Shown: piece by piece, positions 54,401 through 63,308 of the stretch
How positions within the stretch are numbered: position 1 is the first letter of the stretch
How the letters are laid out: each line of letters begins with the position of its first letter
Origin: an uncultured Pelagibacteraceae bacterium
Lineage (GTDB): Bacteria > Pseudomonadota > Alphaproteobacteria > Pelagibacterales > Pelagibacteraceae
Direction of reading: 5' to 3'
Length of the DNA: 64,000 bases
Assembly: GCA_902627805.1 (NCBI GenBank)
Contig: CACOKN010000001.1
Coordinates: forward strand, 234,994 to 298,993
Notes under the pieces: generated by a model
Told to the model about the DNA's origin: nothing
Database searches by the model: none
Seen by the model: only the letters and a program-made list of their open reading frames with translations
Position numbers and translations under genes: made by a program

Positions 54401-55578
54401 TGAACAATATTAAAGATTATGAAAATCTTAGTAGTAAGAGAGTTTTATTAAGATTAGACCTAAACGTCCCTTTGAAAAATGGTGACATTGTCGATGAAAC
54501 CAGAATAATTAAAATTATACCTGTTCTCGAATTTTTAATAAAAAAAAATTCAAAAATTTTAATAATTTCTCATGTCGGACGTCCTAGGGGCAAATTTAAT
54601 AAAGATTTCTCCCTTAAACCAATTTGTGATTACTTAGAAAAAAAGATAAAAACTAGAGTCAACTTTATAAGTGAGGACATTTTAAAAATCAAAAGAGATG
54701 ATTTATTTAAAGAGCCCGAGGAGAAAGTTATCTTTTTTGAAAACATAAGATTTTATGCAGAAGAAGAAAAGAATGAGTCAAATTTTTCAAAACACCTAGC
54801 TAGTTTTGCAGATTTATTCGTAAATGATGCTTTTTCTTGCTCACATAGAACACATGCTTCAGTATGCAAAATTACAGAATTTCTGCCATCATTTGCTGGA
54901 TTACAATTTGAGAATGAAGTAAATGCTTTAAAAAAAGTTACTATTGAAATCAAAAAACCAATTACTTGTATTATTGGTGGATCAAAAATTTCTACAAAAA
55001 TAGATATAATTAAAAATTTAATACCTAAATTTAACAACATAATCTTTGTGGGGGGTATGGCTAACAATATTCTGAGCTTCAAAGGTAATAGGATTGGAAA
55101 GTCAATTAGTGAAGAAAATTGTGAAAGTATAATAAAAGAAATTTTTGAAATTTCAAAAAATACACTCTGTGAAATTACTTATCCAGAAGATGTCTTAATA
55201 GGTAAAAGTGCAGATGACGATGCTCAGATAAAAGATCTTAAGGATATAACAGATGATGATTTAATCTTAGACGTGGGACCTAAAACACTAAAAAAAATAA
55301 AAAATATAATTGAAAATAGTAAAACAGTTCTTTGGAATGGTCCTGCTGGTTATTTTGAAAATCCAAATTTTGCTAAAGGTAGCATTGAGATTGCAAAAAC
55401 AATTATTAAAAAAAATAAAGATAATTCAATTTATTCTGTAGTTGGTGGAGGAGATACTGTGGCGGTTGTTAATCAACTAAATGCAATTAAAGATTTTAAT
55501 TTTGTTTCAACTGCTGGTGGTGCTTTTTTAGAATATCTTGAAGGAAAAGAACTTCCTGGTATAAAAGCCCTAAACTAA
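54400..55578 (+). CDS. pgk: Phosphoglycerate kinase
   Basis: PGK transfers a phosphate between 1,3-bisphosphoglycerate and ADP. Signature segments are RVLLRLDLNVPLKNG at the N-terminus, ISHVGRPRGKFN, FVNDAFSCSHRTHAS, IIGGSKISTKIDII, and the C-terminal nucleotide-binding WNGPAGYFE and VVGGGDTVA. At 392 residues it is full length. It starts within the gap stop codon and is followed 1 base later by fba. Confidence 0.98.
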   Translation: MNNIKDYENLSSKRVLLRLDLNVPLKNGDIVDETRIIKIIPVLEFLIKKNSKILIISHVGRPRGKFNKDFSLKPICDYLEKKIKTRVNFISEDILKIKRDDLFKEPEEKVIFFENIRFYAEEEKNESNFSKHLASFADLFVNDAFSCSHRTHASVCKITEFLPSFAGLQFENEVNALKKVTIEIKKPITCIIGGSKISTKIDIIKNLIPKFNNIIFVGGMANNILSFKGNRIGKSISEENCESIIKEIFEISKNTLCEITYPEDVLIGKSADDDAQIKDLKDITDDDLILDVGPKTLKKIKNIIENSKTVLWNGPAGYFENPNFAKGSIEIAKTIIKKNKDNSIYSVVGGGDTVAVVNQLNAIKDFNFVSTAGGAFLEYLEGKELPGIKALN

Positions 55579-55579
55579 A

Positions 55580-56587
55580 ATGTCAGAACTTAATAATACA
55601 GCATTAAAAATTTTAAAAAACGGTAAAGGAATTTTAGCTGCAGATGAAAGCACTGCAACAATGACTAAAAGATTAGACAGTGTAAATGTCCCCTCAACCC
55701 CAGAAAACAGATTGTTGTTCAGAGAAACACTTTTTAGCTCATCCTCAATGAAAGATTGTATTGGAGGTGTAATTCTTTACGATGAAACAATTAAACAAAC
55801 ATCATCAAAAAAAAATACAATTCCAGAATTAATATCAGATACAGGCTCATTGCCAGGTATCAAAGTAGACACAGGAGCAAAAATTTTAGCTGGTTCTCCA
55901 AATGAAAAAATTACTGAGGGTCTTGATGGATTAAGGGAAAGATTAAAAGAATATTACAAATTAGGTGCAAAATTTACTAAATGGAGAGGTGTTTACAATA
56001 TAACTAAAAATTATCCAAGCAAACTCTCAATACATTCTAATGCACATGCATTAGCGAGATATTCTGCTCTAGTTCAAGAGTGCAATATGGTTCCAATAGT
56101 TGAACCTGAGGTTTTGATGGATGGTGATCATTCTGCAAAAGAGTGTTTAGAAAAAACTTCTGAAGTTATAAAAAAATGCTTTGAAGAACTAATAATACAT
56201 AAAGTAGATTTGAGTGGAATTATACTCAAACCTAATATGATTTTAGCAGGAAACAGATCTAAAGAAAAAATTACTAATGAGGAAGTGGCAAAATTAACTT
56301 TGGAATGTTTAAAATCCTCAGTACCTTCAGAAGTACCAGGTATAGCTTTTTTATCTGGGGGTCAGTCTGAAATAGAGTCGACAAAAAACTTGAATCTAAT
56401 TAATAAACACAATAATACCAGCTTTGTAATGAGCTATTCTTACGGGAGAGCTCTTCAACAAGGTGCCTTAAAGTTTTGGTCACAAGATATTAAGAATATT
56501 GAGGGTACTCAGCAGATTTTTAACCACCGAGCCAAAATGAATACATTGGCTGCTCAAGGAAAATGGTCAAAAGATCTTGAGATATAA
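55580..56587 (+). CDS. fba: Fructose-bisphosphate aldolase, class I
   Basis: This Schiff-base aldolase splits or forms fructose 1,6-bisphosphate. N-terminal GKGILAADESTATMTKRL, KWRGVYNI (substrate Arg/Lys), VPIVEPEVLMDGDH and the Schiff-base Lys in GIILKPNMILAG match class I enzymes, also FLSGGQSEIESTKNLN. At 335 residues it is typical. Class I rather than zinc class II is in line with reports for SAR11. It is the fourth gene in tkt-gap-pgk-fba. Confidence 0.96.
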   Translation: MSELNNTALKILKNGKGILAADESTATMTKRLDSVNVPSTPENRLLFRETLFSSSSMKDCIGGVILYDETIKQTSSKKNTIPELISDTGSLPGIKVDTGAKILAGSPNEKITEGLDGLRERLKEYYKLGAKFTKWRGVYNITKNYPSKLSIHSNAHALARYSALVQECNMVPIVEPEVLMDGDHSAKECLEKTSEVIKKCFEELIIHKVDLSGIILKPNMILAGNRSKEKITNEEVAKLTLECLKSSVPSEVPGIAFLSGGQSEIESTKNLNLINKHNNTSFVMSYSYGRALQQGALKFWSQDIKNIEGTQQIFNHRAKMNTLAAQGKWSKDLEI

Positions 56588-57191
56588 TAAAAAAAGATTT
56601 ATTTACCTAATATCCCCACCTAAAATTGAAAAAAATTTTTTTAAAAATTTAAATGAAGTATTAAAACGAAAAAAAACAAGTTTTTTTCAACTACGACTTA
56701 AAAAAAATAGTTTTAAAAAAAAATTTATAATTGGACGTAAAATTCAAAAGATATGTAAAAAATTTAAAGTAAAATTTATAATAAATGATGACGTATACCT
56801 TGCAAAAAAATTAAATGCTGATGGATGTCATCTTGGTCAAAGTGATATGAAAATTAGAGAAGCAAGAAAATTAATCGGGAATAAAATAATTGGAATTACA
56901 TGTCATAATTCAATTAAACTCGCAAAAATAGCGATTAAAAGTAAAGCTGACTATTTAGCTTTTGGAGCTTTTAATTCATCTAAAACAAAAAAAGTTAAGT
57001 ATAAAGCATCCATAAATTTACTTAAAAAAGCTCAAAAGATTACTAATACCCCAATTGTTGTGATCGGTGGTATTAACTCTAATAATTATAAAAATCTTTT
57101 GTTGAATAAGGCAAACTTTTTAGCTATTTCAGGCTACATTTGGAATAATAAAAAACTTAAACCAAAGAACGCGATAAAAAAATTAATATGA
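56577..57191 (+). CDS. thiE: Thiamine-phosphate synthase
   Basis: ThiE joins HMP-PP with the thiazole phosphate to give thiamine phosphate. The TIM-barrel has FFQLRLKK, INDDVYLAKKLNADGCHLGQ, GITCHNSIKLAKIA, ADYLAFGAFNSSKTK and VVIGGINSNN, matching the ThiE family in its alphaproteobacterial form. The start is a TTG inside the end of fba (11-base overlap). At 204 residues it is normal and very Lys-rich. TenI is a related alternative, but the catalytic-type segments favour ThiE. It overlaps efp by 4 bases. No TPP riboswitch is present. Confidence 0.87.
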   Translation: MRYNKKRFIYLISPPKIEKNFFKNLNEVLKRKKTSFFQLRLKKNSFKKKFIIGRKIQKICKKFKVKFIINDDVYLAKKLNADGCHLGQSDMKIREARKLIGNKIIGITCHNSIKLAKIAIKSKADYLAFGAFNSSKTKKVKYKASINLLKKAQKITNTPIVVIGGINSNNYKNLLLNKANFLAISGYIWNNKKLKPKNAIKKLI

Positions 57192-57748
57192 AAATTAATG
57201 CAGGTGAAATTAGAGTGGGTATGTTGCTAGAATATAAAAATGATTTGTGGCAGGTGCTGAAAACACAGCATGTTAAACCTGGAAAAGGTGGAGCATTTGC
57301 ACAAGTGGAGATGAAAAGTGTAAACAAAAATACCAAACTTAATGAAAGATTTAGATCCAGTGAAGCAATTGAAAAAGCTTCATTAGAAGAAACTCATTTT
57401 ACATTTTCATATGAGGACCAAGAAAAGTACTTTTTTATGAATCCAAAAACTTTTGAACAAACAGAAATTCAAAAAAGTCTACTGGGTGAAAAAGGGAAAT
57501 TATTGACTGAAAATCTCGAGGTAACAATAAGCTTTTATAATGATAACCCAATTTCTGTAAATTTACCAAACCAAGTTACTTGTAAAATTGAAACCACAGA
57601 TGCTGCATTAAAAGGCCAAACTGTTTCATCATCTTATAAACCTGCAGTTTTAGATAATGGATTAAATATTCAGGTACCACCATTTATTGAAGCAGGAGAT
57701 AGTGTTGTCATAGATACCAGAAATTTAGAATACATCAAAAAAATTTAA
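57188..57748 (+). CDS. efp: Elongation factor P
   Basis: EF-P relieves ribosomes stalled at proline stretches. The 186-residue protein has the three beta-barrel domains of the family. The tip loop has KPGKGGAF with Lys33, the residue beta-lysylated by EpmA/EpmB in E. coli. The C-terminal domain carries the signature region VPPFIEAGDSVVIDTRNLEY. It overlaps thiE by 4 bases and is 3 bases from suhB. The modification enzymes are not in this window. Confidence 0.96.
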   Translation: MKINAGEIRVGMLLEYKNDLWQVLKTQHVKPGKGGAFAQVEMKSVNKNTKLNERFRSSEAIEKASLEETHFTFSYEDQEKYFFMNPKTFEQTEIQKSLLGEKGKLLTENLEVTISFYNDNPISVNLPNQVTCKIETTDAALKGQTVSSSYKPAVLDNGLNIQVPPFIEAGDSVVIDTRNLEYIKKI

Positions 57749-57751
57749 TTT

Positions 57752-58489
57752 ATGAATTCAATATCTGCAAATCTGAATGTTATGATAAAGGCCTGTGAAA
57801 AAGCATCTAAAATTTTAATAAGAGATTTTGGTGAATTAGAGAAGTTACAAGTATCCAAAAAAGGACCAAAGGATTTTGTAACTAATTCTGATCTTAAAGC
57901 AGAAAAAATAATTATAGAGGAGCTTAAAAAAGCAAGACCAAACTATTCAATCATTAGTGAAGAGAATGGTGTTGAAAAGAATAAAGATACTTCTAATTCA
58001 TGGATAATTGATCCTATTGATGGAACAGTTAATTTTTTACATGGTATACCACATTTTGCAATATCCATCGCTTTGAAATCAAACGATGAAATTATATGTG
58101 GATTGATTTTTGATCCTATTAAAGATGAAATGTTTTATGCTGAAAAGAATAATGGAGCTTTTTTTAATAATCAACGAATAAGAGTCTCGAAAAAAAATAA
58201 TTTGGATGAATGTTTATTTGCAGTTGGAAAATTGAAGAATGAACCAAGCTTTACTTATAGAAGATCCGGATGTGCAGCACTTGATATTGCATACGTAGCA
58301 TCTGGAAGACTAGATGGATATGCGCAAAGTAACTTAAATTTATGGGATATAGCCGCAGGTATAGTTTTAATTAAAGAAGCTGGTGGAATGATTAATGATA
58401 TTGATCTTAATAATATTAAAAATATAAAAGTTTTAGCTACATCAGTAGAAATTAACATCAAATTTACTGAAAAACTGGGCAACTTTTAA
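57752..58489 (+). CDS. suhB: Inositol monophosphatase family protein
   Basis: SuhB-type phosphatases remove phosphate from myo-inositol 1-phosphate and similar substrates, and the E. coli protein also acts in rRNA antitermination. Metal-binding motifs are IISEENGVE and [17 protein letters not shown] (near residues 68 and 84), and the C-terminal [18 protein letters not shown] is typical. At 245 residues the length is a little below the usual 265. The efp-suhB order is common in alphaproteobacteria. The exact substrate is not determined by the sequence. Confidence 0.92.
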   Translation: MNSISANLNVMIKACEKASKILIRDFGELEKLQVSKKGPKDFVTNSDLKAEKIIIEELKKARPNYSIISEENGVEKNKDTSNSWIIDPIDGTVNFLHGIPHFAISIALKSNDEIICGLIFDPIKDEMFYAEKNNGAFFNNQRIRVSKKNNLDECLFAVGKLKNEPSFTYRRSGCAALDIAYVASGRLDGYAQSNLNLWDIAAGIVLIKEAGGMINDIDLNNIKNIKVLATSVEINIKFTEKLGNF

Positions 58490-58524
58490 TTGTTTTAAAA
58501 ATTTCTTTTGCTATAAGTCTCGTG

Positions 58525-58755
58525 ATGAAAAAAAAAATACACCCTAATTACCATTCTATCAAAGTTGAAATGACAGATGGTTCACAATTTGAGACAAGAT
58601 CTACTTGGGGCGCAGAGGGAGATGTTCTCAAATTAGAAATTGACCCTAAATCTCATTCTGCTTGGACGGGTGGAAAACAAAAATTATTAGACAAAGGTCG
58701 AATAAGTAAATTTAACAAAAAATTCCAAAATTTTAGATCAGAAAATAAAAGTTAA
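58525..58755 (+). CDS. rpmE: 50S ribosomal protein L31
   Basis: The protein has the L31 sequence with [27 protein letters not shown] and [20 protein letters not shown]. It is the cysteine-free form without the zinc-binding CxxC, as usual in alphaproteobacteria. I use the ATG at 58525; a GTG directly before it would only add one residue. The gene ends where the TrcR-like gene begins (1-base overlap). Confidence 0.96.
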   Translation: MKKKIHPNYHSIKVEMTDGSQFETRSTWGAEGDVLKLEIDPKSHSAWTGGKQKLLDKGRISKFNKKFQNFRSENKS

Positions 58756-59324
58756 TGACAAATGCTCCCTTAATGCCTATGGCAACAGCTGTATGGCTAG
58801 TAGAAAATACGACACTTACTTTCAAACAGATAGCTGATTTTTGTAATTTGCATGAAGTGGAAGTCCAAGGTATAGCTGATGGTGAAGTTGCAAAAGGAAT
58901 TAAAGCTTATAATCCAATAATCTCAGGACAACTTTCAAGAGAGGAAATTGAATTATCCTCAAAAGATCAATCAAGGCCGCTAGAAATAAAAAATACTGAT
59001 ATTCAAATATCGAATTCAGAAAAAAAAATTAAAAAATACGTTCCCCTATCAAAAAGACAAGACAAGCCAGACTCTGCATTATGGCTAATTAAAAATCATG
59101 TTATTTTAAAAGACTCACAAATTGCAAAGCTTGTTGGAGTAACTAAAAATTCTGTTACTTCAATAAGAAATAAAAGTTATTGGAATTATAATAATTTAAA
59201 TCCAAAAGACCCTGTTGCTTTGAATTTATTTTCTCAAAAGGATTTAATTCAAGCATTAGAAAAAGCTGAAAGACGAATTAAAAGAGAGAAAAGAGAGAAA
59301 GAAAAACAAAAACAGTCAATATAA
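58755..59324 (+). CDS. trcR: Cell-cycle transcriptional regulator TrcR (DUF1013)
   Basis: DUF1013 proteins are found in alphaproteobacteria; TrcR is described as a conserved regulator that associates with RNA polymerase and influences the CtrA/GcrA cell-cycle network. The N-terminal APLMPMATAVWLVENTTLTFKQIADFC and the second half, QDKPDSALWLIKNHVILKDSQIAKLVGV, each contain an HTH-like unit. The middle DGEVAKGIKAYNPI is diagnostic for the family. The C-terminal tail is a basic Lys/Arg/Glu helix. At 189 residues it is slightly short. The gene overlaps rpmE by 1 base. Confidence 0.9.
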   Translation: MTNAPLMPMATAVWLVENTTLTFKQIADFCNLHEVEVQGIADGEVAKGIKAYNPIISGQLSREEIELSSKDQSRPLEIKNTDIQISNSEKKIKKYVPLSKRQDKPDSALWLIKNHVILKDSQIAKLVGVTKNSVTSIRNKSYWNYNNLNPKDPVALNLFSQKDLIQALEKAERRIKREKREKEKQKQSI

Positions 59325-59387
59325 TCCTTTATCGTGAATAAATTAGATGGACATAAAAATATAAAAATGTTAACTAACTTTTTTTTT

Positions 59388-59393
59388 GGAGGT
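59388..59393 (+). promoter_or_regulatory. Shine-Dalgarno sequence that decides the rpsU start
   Basis: GGAGGT is a near-perfect Shine-Dalgarno core placed 4 bases before the ATT codon at 59398. It falls inside the open frame that would start with TTG at 59386, so a protein starting there would be translated from a site overlapping its own ribosome-binding sequence, which is implausible. Confidence 0.75.
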
Positions 59394-59397
59394 ATTT

Positions 59398-59592
59398 ATT
59401 AAAATAGAAGTTAAAGATAATAATGTTGAACAAGCTCTAAGAGTTTTAAAAAGAAAACTTCAGAGAGATGGTTTTTTTAAAGTGATAAAACTAAAAAATA
59501 CTTATGAAAAACCCTCTGAAAAGAAAAAAAGAATTCTTCAAGAAAATATTAAGAGAGTTAAAAAACTTAATAAATTAAAAAATAGAATTTAA
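59398..59592 (+). CDS. rpsU: 30S ribosomal protein S21 (probable AUU start)
   Basis: S21 is a small basic protein of the 30S subunit that helps initiation. The product KIEVKDNNVEQALRVLKRKL and downstream EKPSEKKKR is clearly S21. There is no ATG or GTG in frame near the 5' end. The open frame allows TTG at 59386, but a strong Shine-Dalgarno (59388-59393) overlaps that codon. Starting at ATT 59398 gives MKIEVKDNN, which aligns with the usual S21 N-terminus of M-x-x-x-V-R-D-N-N without offset. ATA at 59404 is a weaker choice. The initiator tRNA gene follows 6 bases after the stop. Confidence 0.9.
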   Translation: MKIEVKDNNVEQALRVLKRKLQRDGFFKVIKLKNTYEKPSEKKKRILQENIKRVKKLNKLKNRI

Positions 59593-59598
59593 GTATAT

Positions 59599-59675
<77 letters not shown>

Positions 59676-59681
59676 AATAAG

Positions 59682-60380
59682 CTAAAGTTTAAATTTAGAT
59701 TTTTTACTATCAATCAAAAAATTCTTAACTGTCTCTTGTGTTAATTGATCAAATGATTTTCCAAATTTTTGTATTTTTTCAATAATTGATGGGGGTATAG
59801 TTATAATATCACACCCTAATTGTTTCGCTTGAATATAATTATAAGGTTCTCTTACACTTGCCCATAAAATTTGAACATTTTTAAAACTTTTTGCAATTCT
59901 TATACTTTTTGTAAATTCAGGCACAGGATCTTTGCCAGTGTCTGCTGCTCTTCCAGCAAAAATAGAAATAATCACTTTTGTTTTTTTGTTAATCACTTTT
60001 AAAATATTTGCTGTTTGTTTGGCTGTATAAACAGCTGTTATATTAAGTTTGATATTTCTACCATTCAATTCTTTAATAACTTTACCAGTGAATTTTTTTT
60101 TAGAATTAATAACGGGAACTTTTACATATACATTTTTACCCCACTTATTTATCTTAACGCCTTGTTCAATCATTAATTTTGGATTATCAGCAAAAACCTC
60201 AAATGAAATTGGTTTTTTATTACAAACTTTGAGTATTCGTTTTGAATAAGATTTGTAATCTTTAGCTCCTGCTTTTCGCATCAGGCTTGGGTTTGTAGTA
60301 AACCCTTTCACAAATTTATTTCTATTAAACTTTTTAATGTTTTTTAAATCAGCAATATCACAAAAAACTTTAATACTCAT
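59682..60380 (-). CDS. tal: Transaldolase (short TalC/FSA-like type)
   Basis: Transaldolase moves three-carbon units between sugar phosphates. The 232-residue protein is the short type with GFTTNPSLMRKAGA near residue 27, FEVFADN, the Schiff-base Lys in VYVKVPV, LNITAVYT, and ISIFAGRAADTGKDP. Fructose-6-phosphate aldolase is a close relative and cannot be excluded from sequence alone. It complements transketolase at 51471. It lies 4 bases after pntB on the same strand. Confidence 0.9.
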   Translation of the reverse strand: MSIKVFCDIADLKNIKKFNRNKFVKGFTTNPSLMRKAGAKDYKSYSKRILKVCNKKPISFEVFADNPKLMIEQGVKINKWGKNVYVKVPVINSKKKFTGKVIKELNGRNIKLNITAVYTAKQTANILKVINKKTKVIISIFAGRAADTGKDPVPEFTKSIRIAKSFKNVQILWASVREPYNYIQAKQLGCDIITIPPSIIEKIQKFGKSFDQLTQETVKNFLIDSKKSKFKL

Positions 60381-60384
60381 GTTT

Positions 60385-61782
60385 CTATAAATTTTTTGTA
60401 ATATCTTCTGTCATTTTCTTTGCATCAGCAAAAAGCATAAGTGTATTCTCTTTATAGAAAAGATCATTGTCAATGCCTGCATATCCAGGTGAAAGACTTC
60501 TTTTAACAAACAGAACAGATTTACATTTTTCAACGTCTAATACTGGCATTCCATAAATTGGACTTTGGGGATCAGTTTTCGCAACAGGATTAGTTACATC
60601 GTTTGCACCAATTACGAAAGCTACATCTGCATTTGCAAAATCATTATTAATTTCCTCTAATTCAAAAACTTCATCGTAAGGTACATTCGCCTCAGCCAAT
60701 AATACGTTCATATGACCTGGCATTCTACCTGCAACGGGATGAATAGCATAAGAAACTTTAATATCGTTTTTTTTTAAAGTATCAACCATCTCTCTTAATG
60801 CGTGTTGAGCTTGCGCAACGGCCATACCATAACCAGGAACGATTATAACTGATGAAGCATTCTTCATCAAAAATGCAGCATCATCTGCATTTCCACTTTT
60901 TACTGGTCTTTGCTCTTTAGATGAAGTACTTGACTTTTCATCAGTTGCACCAAAACCACCCAAAATTACATTAAAGAATGAACGATTCATTCCCTTACAC
61001 ATTATATAAGACAAAATAGCGCCGGATGATCCTACAAGAGCACCTGTAATTATTAATGCTGTATTTTCTAAAGTGAAACCTATACCTGCTGCTGCCCAAC
61101 CAGAGTAAGAGTTAAGCATAGAAATCACAACCGGCATATCTGCTCCACCAATTGGGATTATCAAAAGAAAACCAATCAAGAATGAGACTGCCAATAATAT
61201 CCAAAATAAATTTGATGATTGCGTTGAACATAGCAAATAAATTAGAGCAATTATTGAAATTAAGATTATAGCGTTTAAAGGGTGCTGACCTTTAAATGTA
61301 ATTGGCGAACCTGACATAATTCCTTGTAATTTTAAAAAGGCAATTACTGAACCAGAAAATGTAATAGCTCCAACTGCAGCTCCAATTGACATCTCAATTA
61401 AACTACCAAGCTTTATTTCTCCTGGTTTTCCAAGATTAAATGCTTCTGGATTTAAAAAAGCAGAAATTGCAACAAAAACAGCTGCAAGACCAACTAAACT
61501 ATGAAATCCTGCGACTAACTCCGGCATCGCAGTCATTGGTATCTTGTAAGCAATAAAAGCTCCTATTGAACCTCCAACTAAAATGAATATTAAAACATAG
61601 ATAAATCCACTTGAAAAACTACCAGTAGATAAAAAAGTTACAGCTACTGCTATTATCATTCCAAGAATACCAAAGAAATTACCTTGTCTTGATGTTTCTG
61701 GAGACGACAGACCTCTCAAAGCTAATATAAAAAGCACACCAGAAACTAGGTAAAAAATTGCTGAAAAGTTCGCTGATATCAT
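60385..61782 (-). CDS. pntB: NAD(P) transhydrogenase subunit beta
   Basis: PntB, with PntA, couples proton entry to hydride transfer from NADH to NADP+. The 465-residue protein has about nine membrane helices in the first 270 residues (e.g. ISANFSAIFYLVSGVLFILAL, PELVAGFHSLVGLAAVFVA) and the NADP-binding domain at the C-terminus with VPGYGMAVAQAQHALREM, HPVAGRMPGHMNVLLAEA and FVIGANDVTNPVA. It overlaps pntAb by 4 bases. Confidence 0.98.
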   Translation of the reverse strand: MISANFSAIFYLVSGVLFILALRGLSSPETSRQGNFFGILGMIIAVAVTFLSTGSFSSGFIYVLIFILVGGSIGAFIAYKIPMTAMPELVAGFHSLVGLAAVFVAISAFLNPEAFNLGKPGEIKLGSLIEMSIGAAVGAITFSGSVIAFLKLQGIMSGSPITFKGQHPLNAIILISIIALIYLLCSTQSSNLFWILLAVSFLIGFLLIIPIGGADMPVVISMLNSYSGWAAAGIGFTLENTALIITGALVGSSGAILSYIMCKGMNRSFFNVILGGFGATDEKSSTSSKEQRPVKSGNADDAAFLMKNASSVIIVPGYGMAVAQAQHALREMVDTLKKNDIKVSYAIHPVAGRMPGHMNVLLAEANVPYDEVFELEEINNDFANADVAFVIGANDVTNPVAKTDPQSPIYGMPVLDVEKCKSVLFVKRSLSPGYAGIDNDLFYKENTLMLFADAKKMTEDITKNL

Positions 61783-62090
61783 TTTTTATCCTTTTTCTTT
61801 TTTTTGTACATTGCAAGCATTCTTTGAGTTACTAAAAAACCACCAAAAATGTTTATCGCCGCCAATGCAATGGCAAAAAAACCGAAAATGCTTGAAGTGT
61901 TAAACACATTCTCTGAATTACCAGATAATCCTGCAATTATTGCCCCAACAATAATTACAGATGAAATAGCGTTAGTAACAGACATTAAAGGAGTATGTAA
62001 AGATGGAGTAACGCTCCAAACAACATAATACCCTACAAATATTGAGAGGATAAATATACTTAACCTGAATATTAAAGGATCAATTTCCAT
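61779..62090 (-). CDS. pntAB: NAD(P) transhydrogenase subunit alpha, membrane part (PntAb)
   Basis: This 103-residue protein corresponds to the membrane segment of PntA, encoded separately as in most alphaproteobacteria. It has three to four hydrophobic segments (about 6-26, 35-57 and 66-90), the conserved VWSVTPSLHTPLMSVTNAIS, and a Lys-rich C-terminal tail. It lies 3 bases after pntAa and overlaps pntB by 4 bases. Confidence 0.96.
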   Translation of the reverse strand: MEIDPLIFRLSIFILSIFVGYYVVWSVTPSLHTPLMSVTNAISSVIIVGAIIAGLSGNSENVFNTSSIFGFFAIALAAINIFGGFLVTQRMLAMYKKKKKDKK

Positions 62091-62093
62091 ATT

Positions 62094-63183
62094 TCATTTA
62101 ATGAGTGTTTTTATTATTATTTCGTCCTTTAAATTAATATTTAATTTTTTATTTTCTTTATCAAATAAGTTTTCAACAAAATTAAACATATTTTTTGCAT
62201 ATAAGCTAGAAGCAGATACTGGTAGTTTATTTAAAATATTACTTTCACCCATAATTTTAACTCCATTTTTTTCAAAAATTTCATCTGCTTTTGTAAATGC
62301 AGTGTTACCACCCTGTATCGCAGCTAAATCATAAATAACAGATCCAGGTTGCATATTATTAATCATATCTTCTTTGATAATAACAGGCGCTTTTTTTCCA
62401 GGAATCAAAGCGGTGCAAATCACTATATCAATTTTTTTTTAAAGTTTCAGAAAGTAATTCCTCTTGTTTTTTTTTGAAGTCATCAGAGGCCTCTTTAGCG
62501 TAACCACCTTCAGTCTCTAAATTTTCAGCACCTTCGACTGTCAAAAATTTTCCACCTAAACTCTCAACTTGTTCTTTTGAAGCCATCCTTACATCTGTAG
62601 CAAAAACTATTCCTCCCATTCTTTTTGCTGTAGCAATTGCTTGTAATCCAGCCACACCAGCACCAACAACTAATATCTTTGCAGCTGGCACAGTGCCCGC
62701 AGCTGTCATCATCATTGGTATAGCTTTTTCAAAATTAGCAAATGACTCAATTACTGCTTTGTATCCAGCTAAGTTAGCTTGTGAAGATAATATATCCATA
62801 GATTGTGCTCTAGTAATCCTCGGTAATAATTCTAATGAAAAAAGATTTACTTTTTTTTTACTCAGTTTGTCTAATTTTTCTTTATTATCATAAGGATTTA
62901 AAACACCTACAAGAGTTTTACCTTCTTTGATTAACGAACATTTATCCTCAGACAATAATCCTAATTGAACAATTATATGTGAAAGATTTATTACTTCATT
63001 TTCATCATCAGAAAATTTGACACCTATTTTTTTAAATTCTTCATCAGAAATTCCTAAGTGAACACCATAATTTTTTGATAAATGAACATCAAACCCTATT
63101 GAAATATACTTTTTTGCAATTTCAGGAGTAATCGAAATTCTTTTCTCTATATTCTGATTTTCTAATACTGATCCGATTTTCAT
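62094..63183 (-). pseudogene. pntAA: NAD(P) transhydrogenase subunit alpha, NAD-binding part (PntAa), with a one-base frameshift
   Basis: PntAa binds NAD(H) and donates hydride to PntB. The first part (63183-62428, 251 codons) has IGSVLENQNIEKRISITPE, LLPRITRAQSMDILSSQANL and the nucleotide motif VVGAGVAGLQAIATAK, then stops at TGA after SETLKKN. The second part (62423-62094) has ICTALIPGKKAPVI. Removing one base from the A9 run at 62440-62432 joins them as TLKKIDIVICTALIPG, which matches the family and gives 362 residues. The cause may be a sequencing error, a real mutation or transcriptional slippage. All other pnt genes are intact, so true loss is uncertain. Confidence 0.9.
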
Positions 63184-63192
63184 TAAGAAATT

Positions 63193-63303
63193 CTATAGTA
63201 AGAACAACGCCATTAATACTAATACCAATACTACCGCGACAGTTCCCCACAATACAAATTTTGTAAAATTATTCCAAGTTTTTTTATGGTTTTCATTATC
63301 CAT
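63193..63303 (-). CDS. aa3-type cytochrome c oxidase subunit IV family, small membrane protein
   Basis: I translated a 36-residue protein: an N-terminal polar part (MDNENHKKTWNNFTKFVLWG) and one membrane helix (TVAVVLVLVLMALFLL). Small single-helix proteins of the bacterial aa3 oxidase subunit IV family (Pfam COX4_pro_2) sit directly upstream of pntAA in many alphaproteobacteria. The match is to size, single helix, the TW..F..FV pattern and position. The gene ends 9 bases before the pntAa start. Confidence 0.7.
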   Translation of the reverse strand: MDNENHKKTWNNFTKFVLWGTVAVVLVLVLMALFLL

Positions 63304-63308
63304 AAAAA

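Noticed and set aside
54753..55082. 109-codon minus-strand open frame
   Set aside because: Entirely inside pgk on the other strand, no motif and no start signal.
56540..56600. TPP riboswitch in front of thiE
   Set aside because: thiE begins inside the fba coding sequence; no CTGAGA-type core was found in the neighbourhood.
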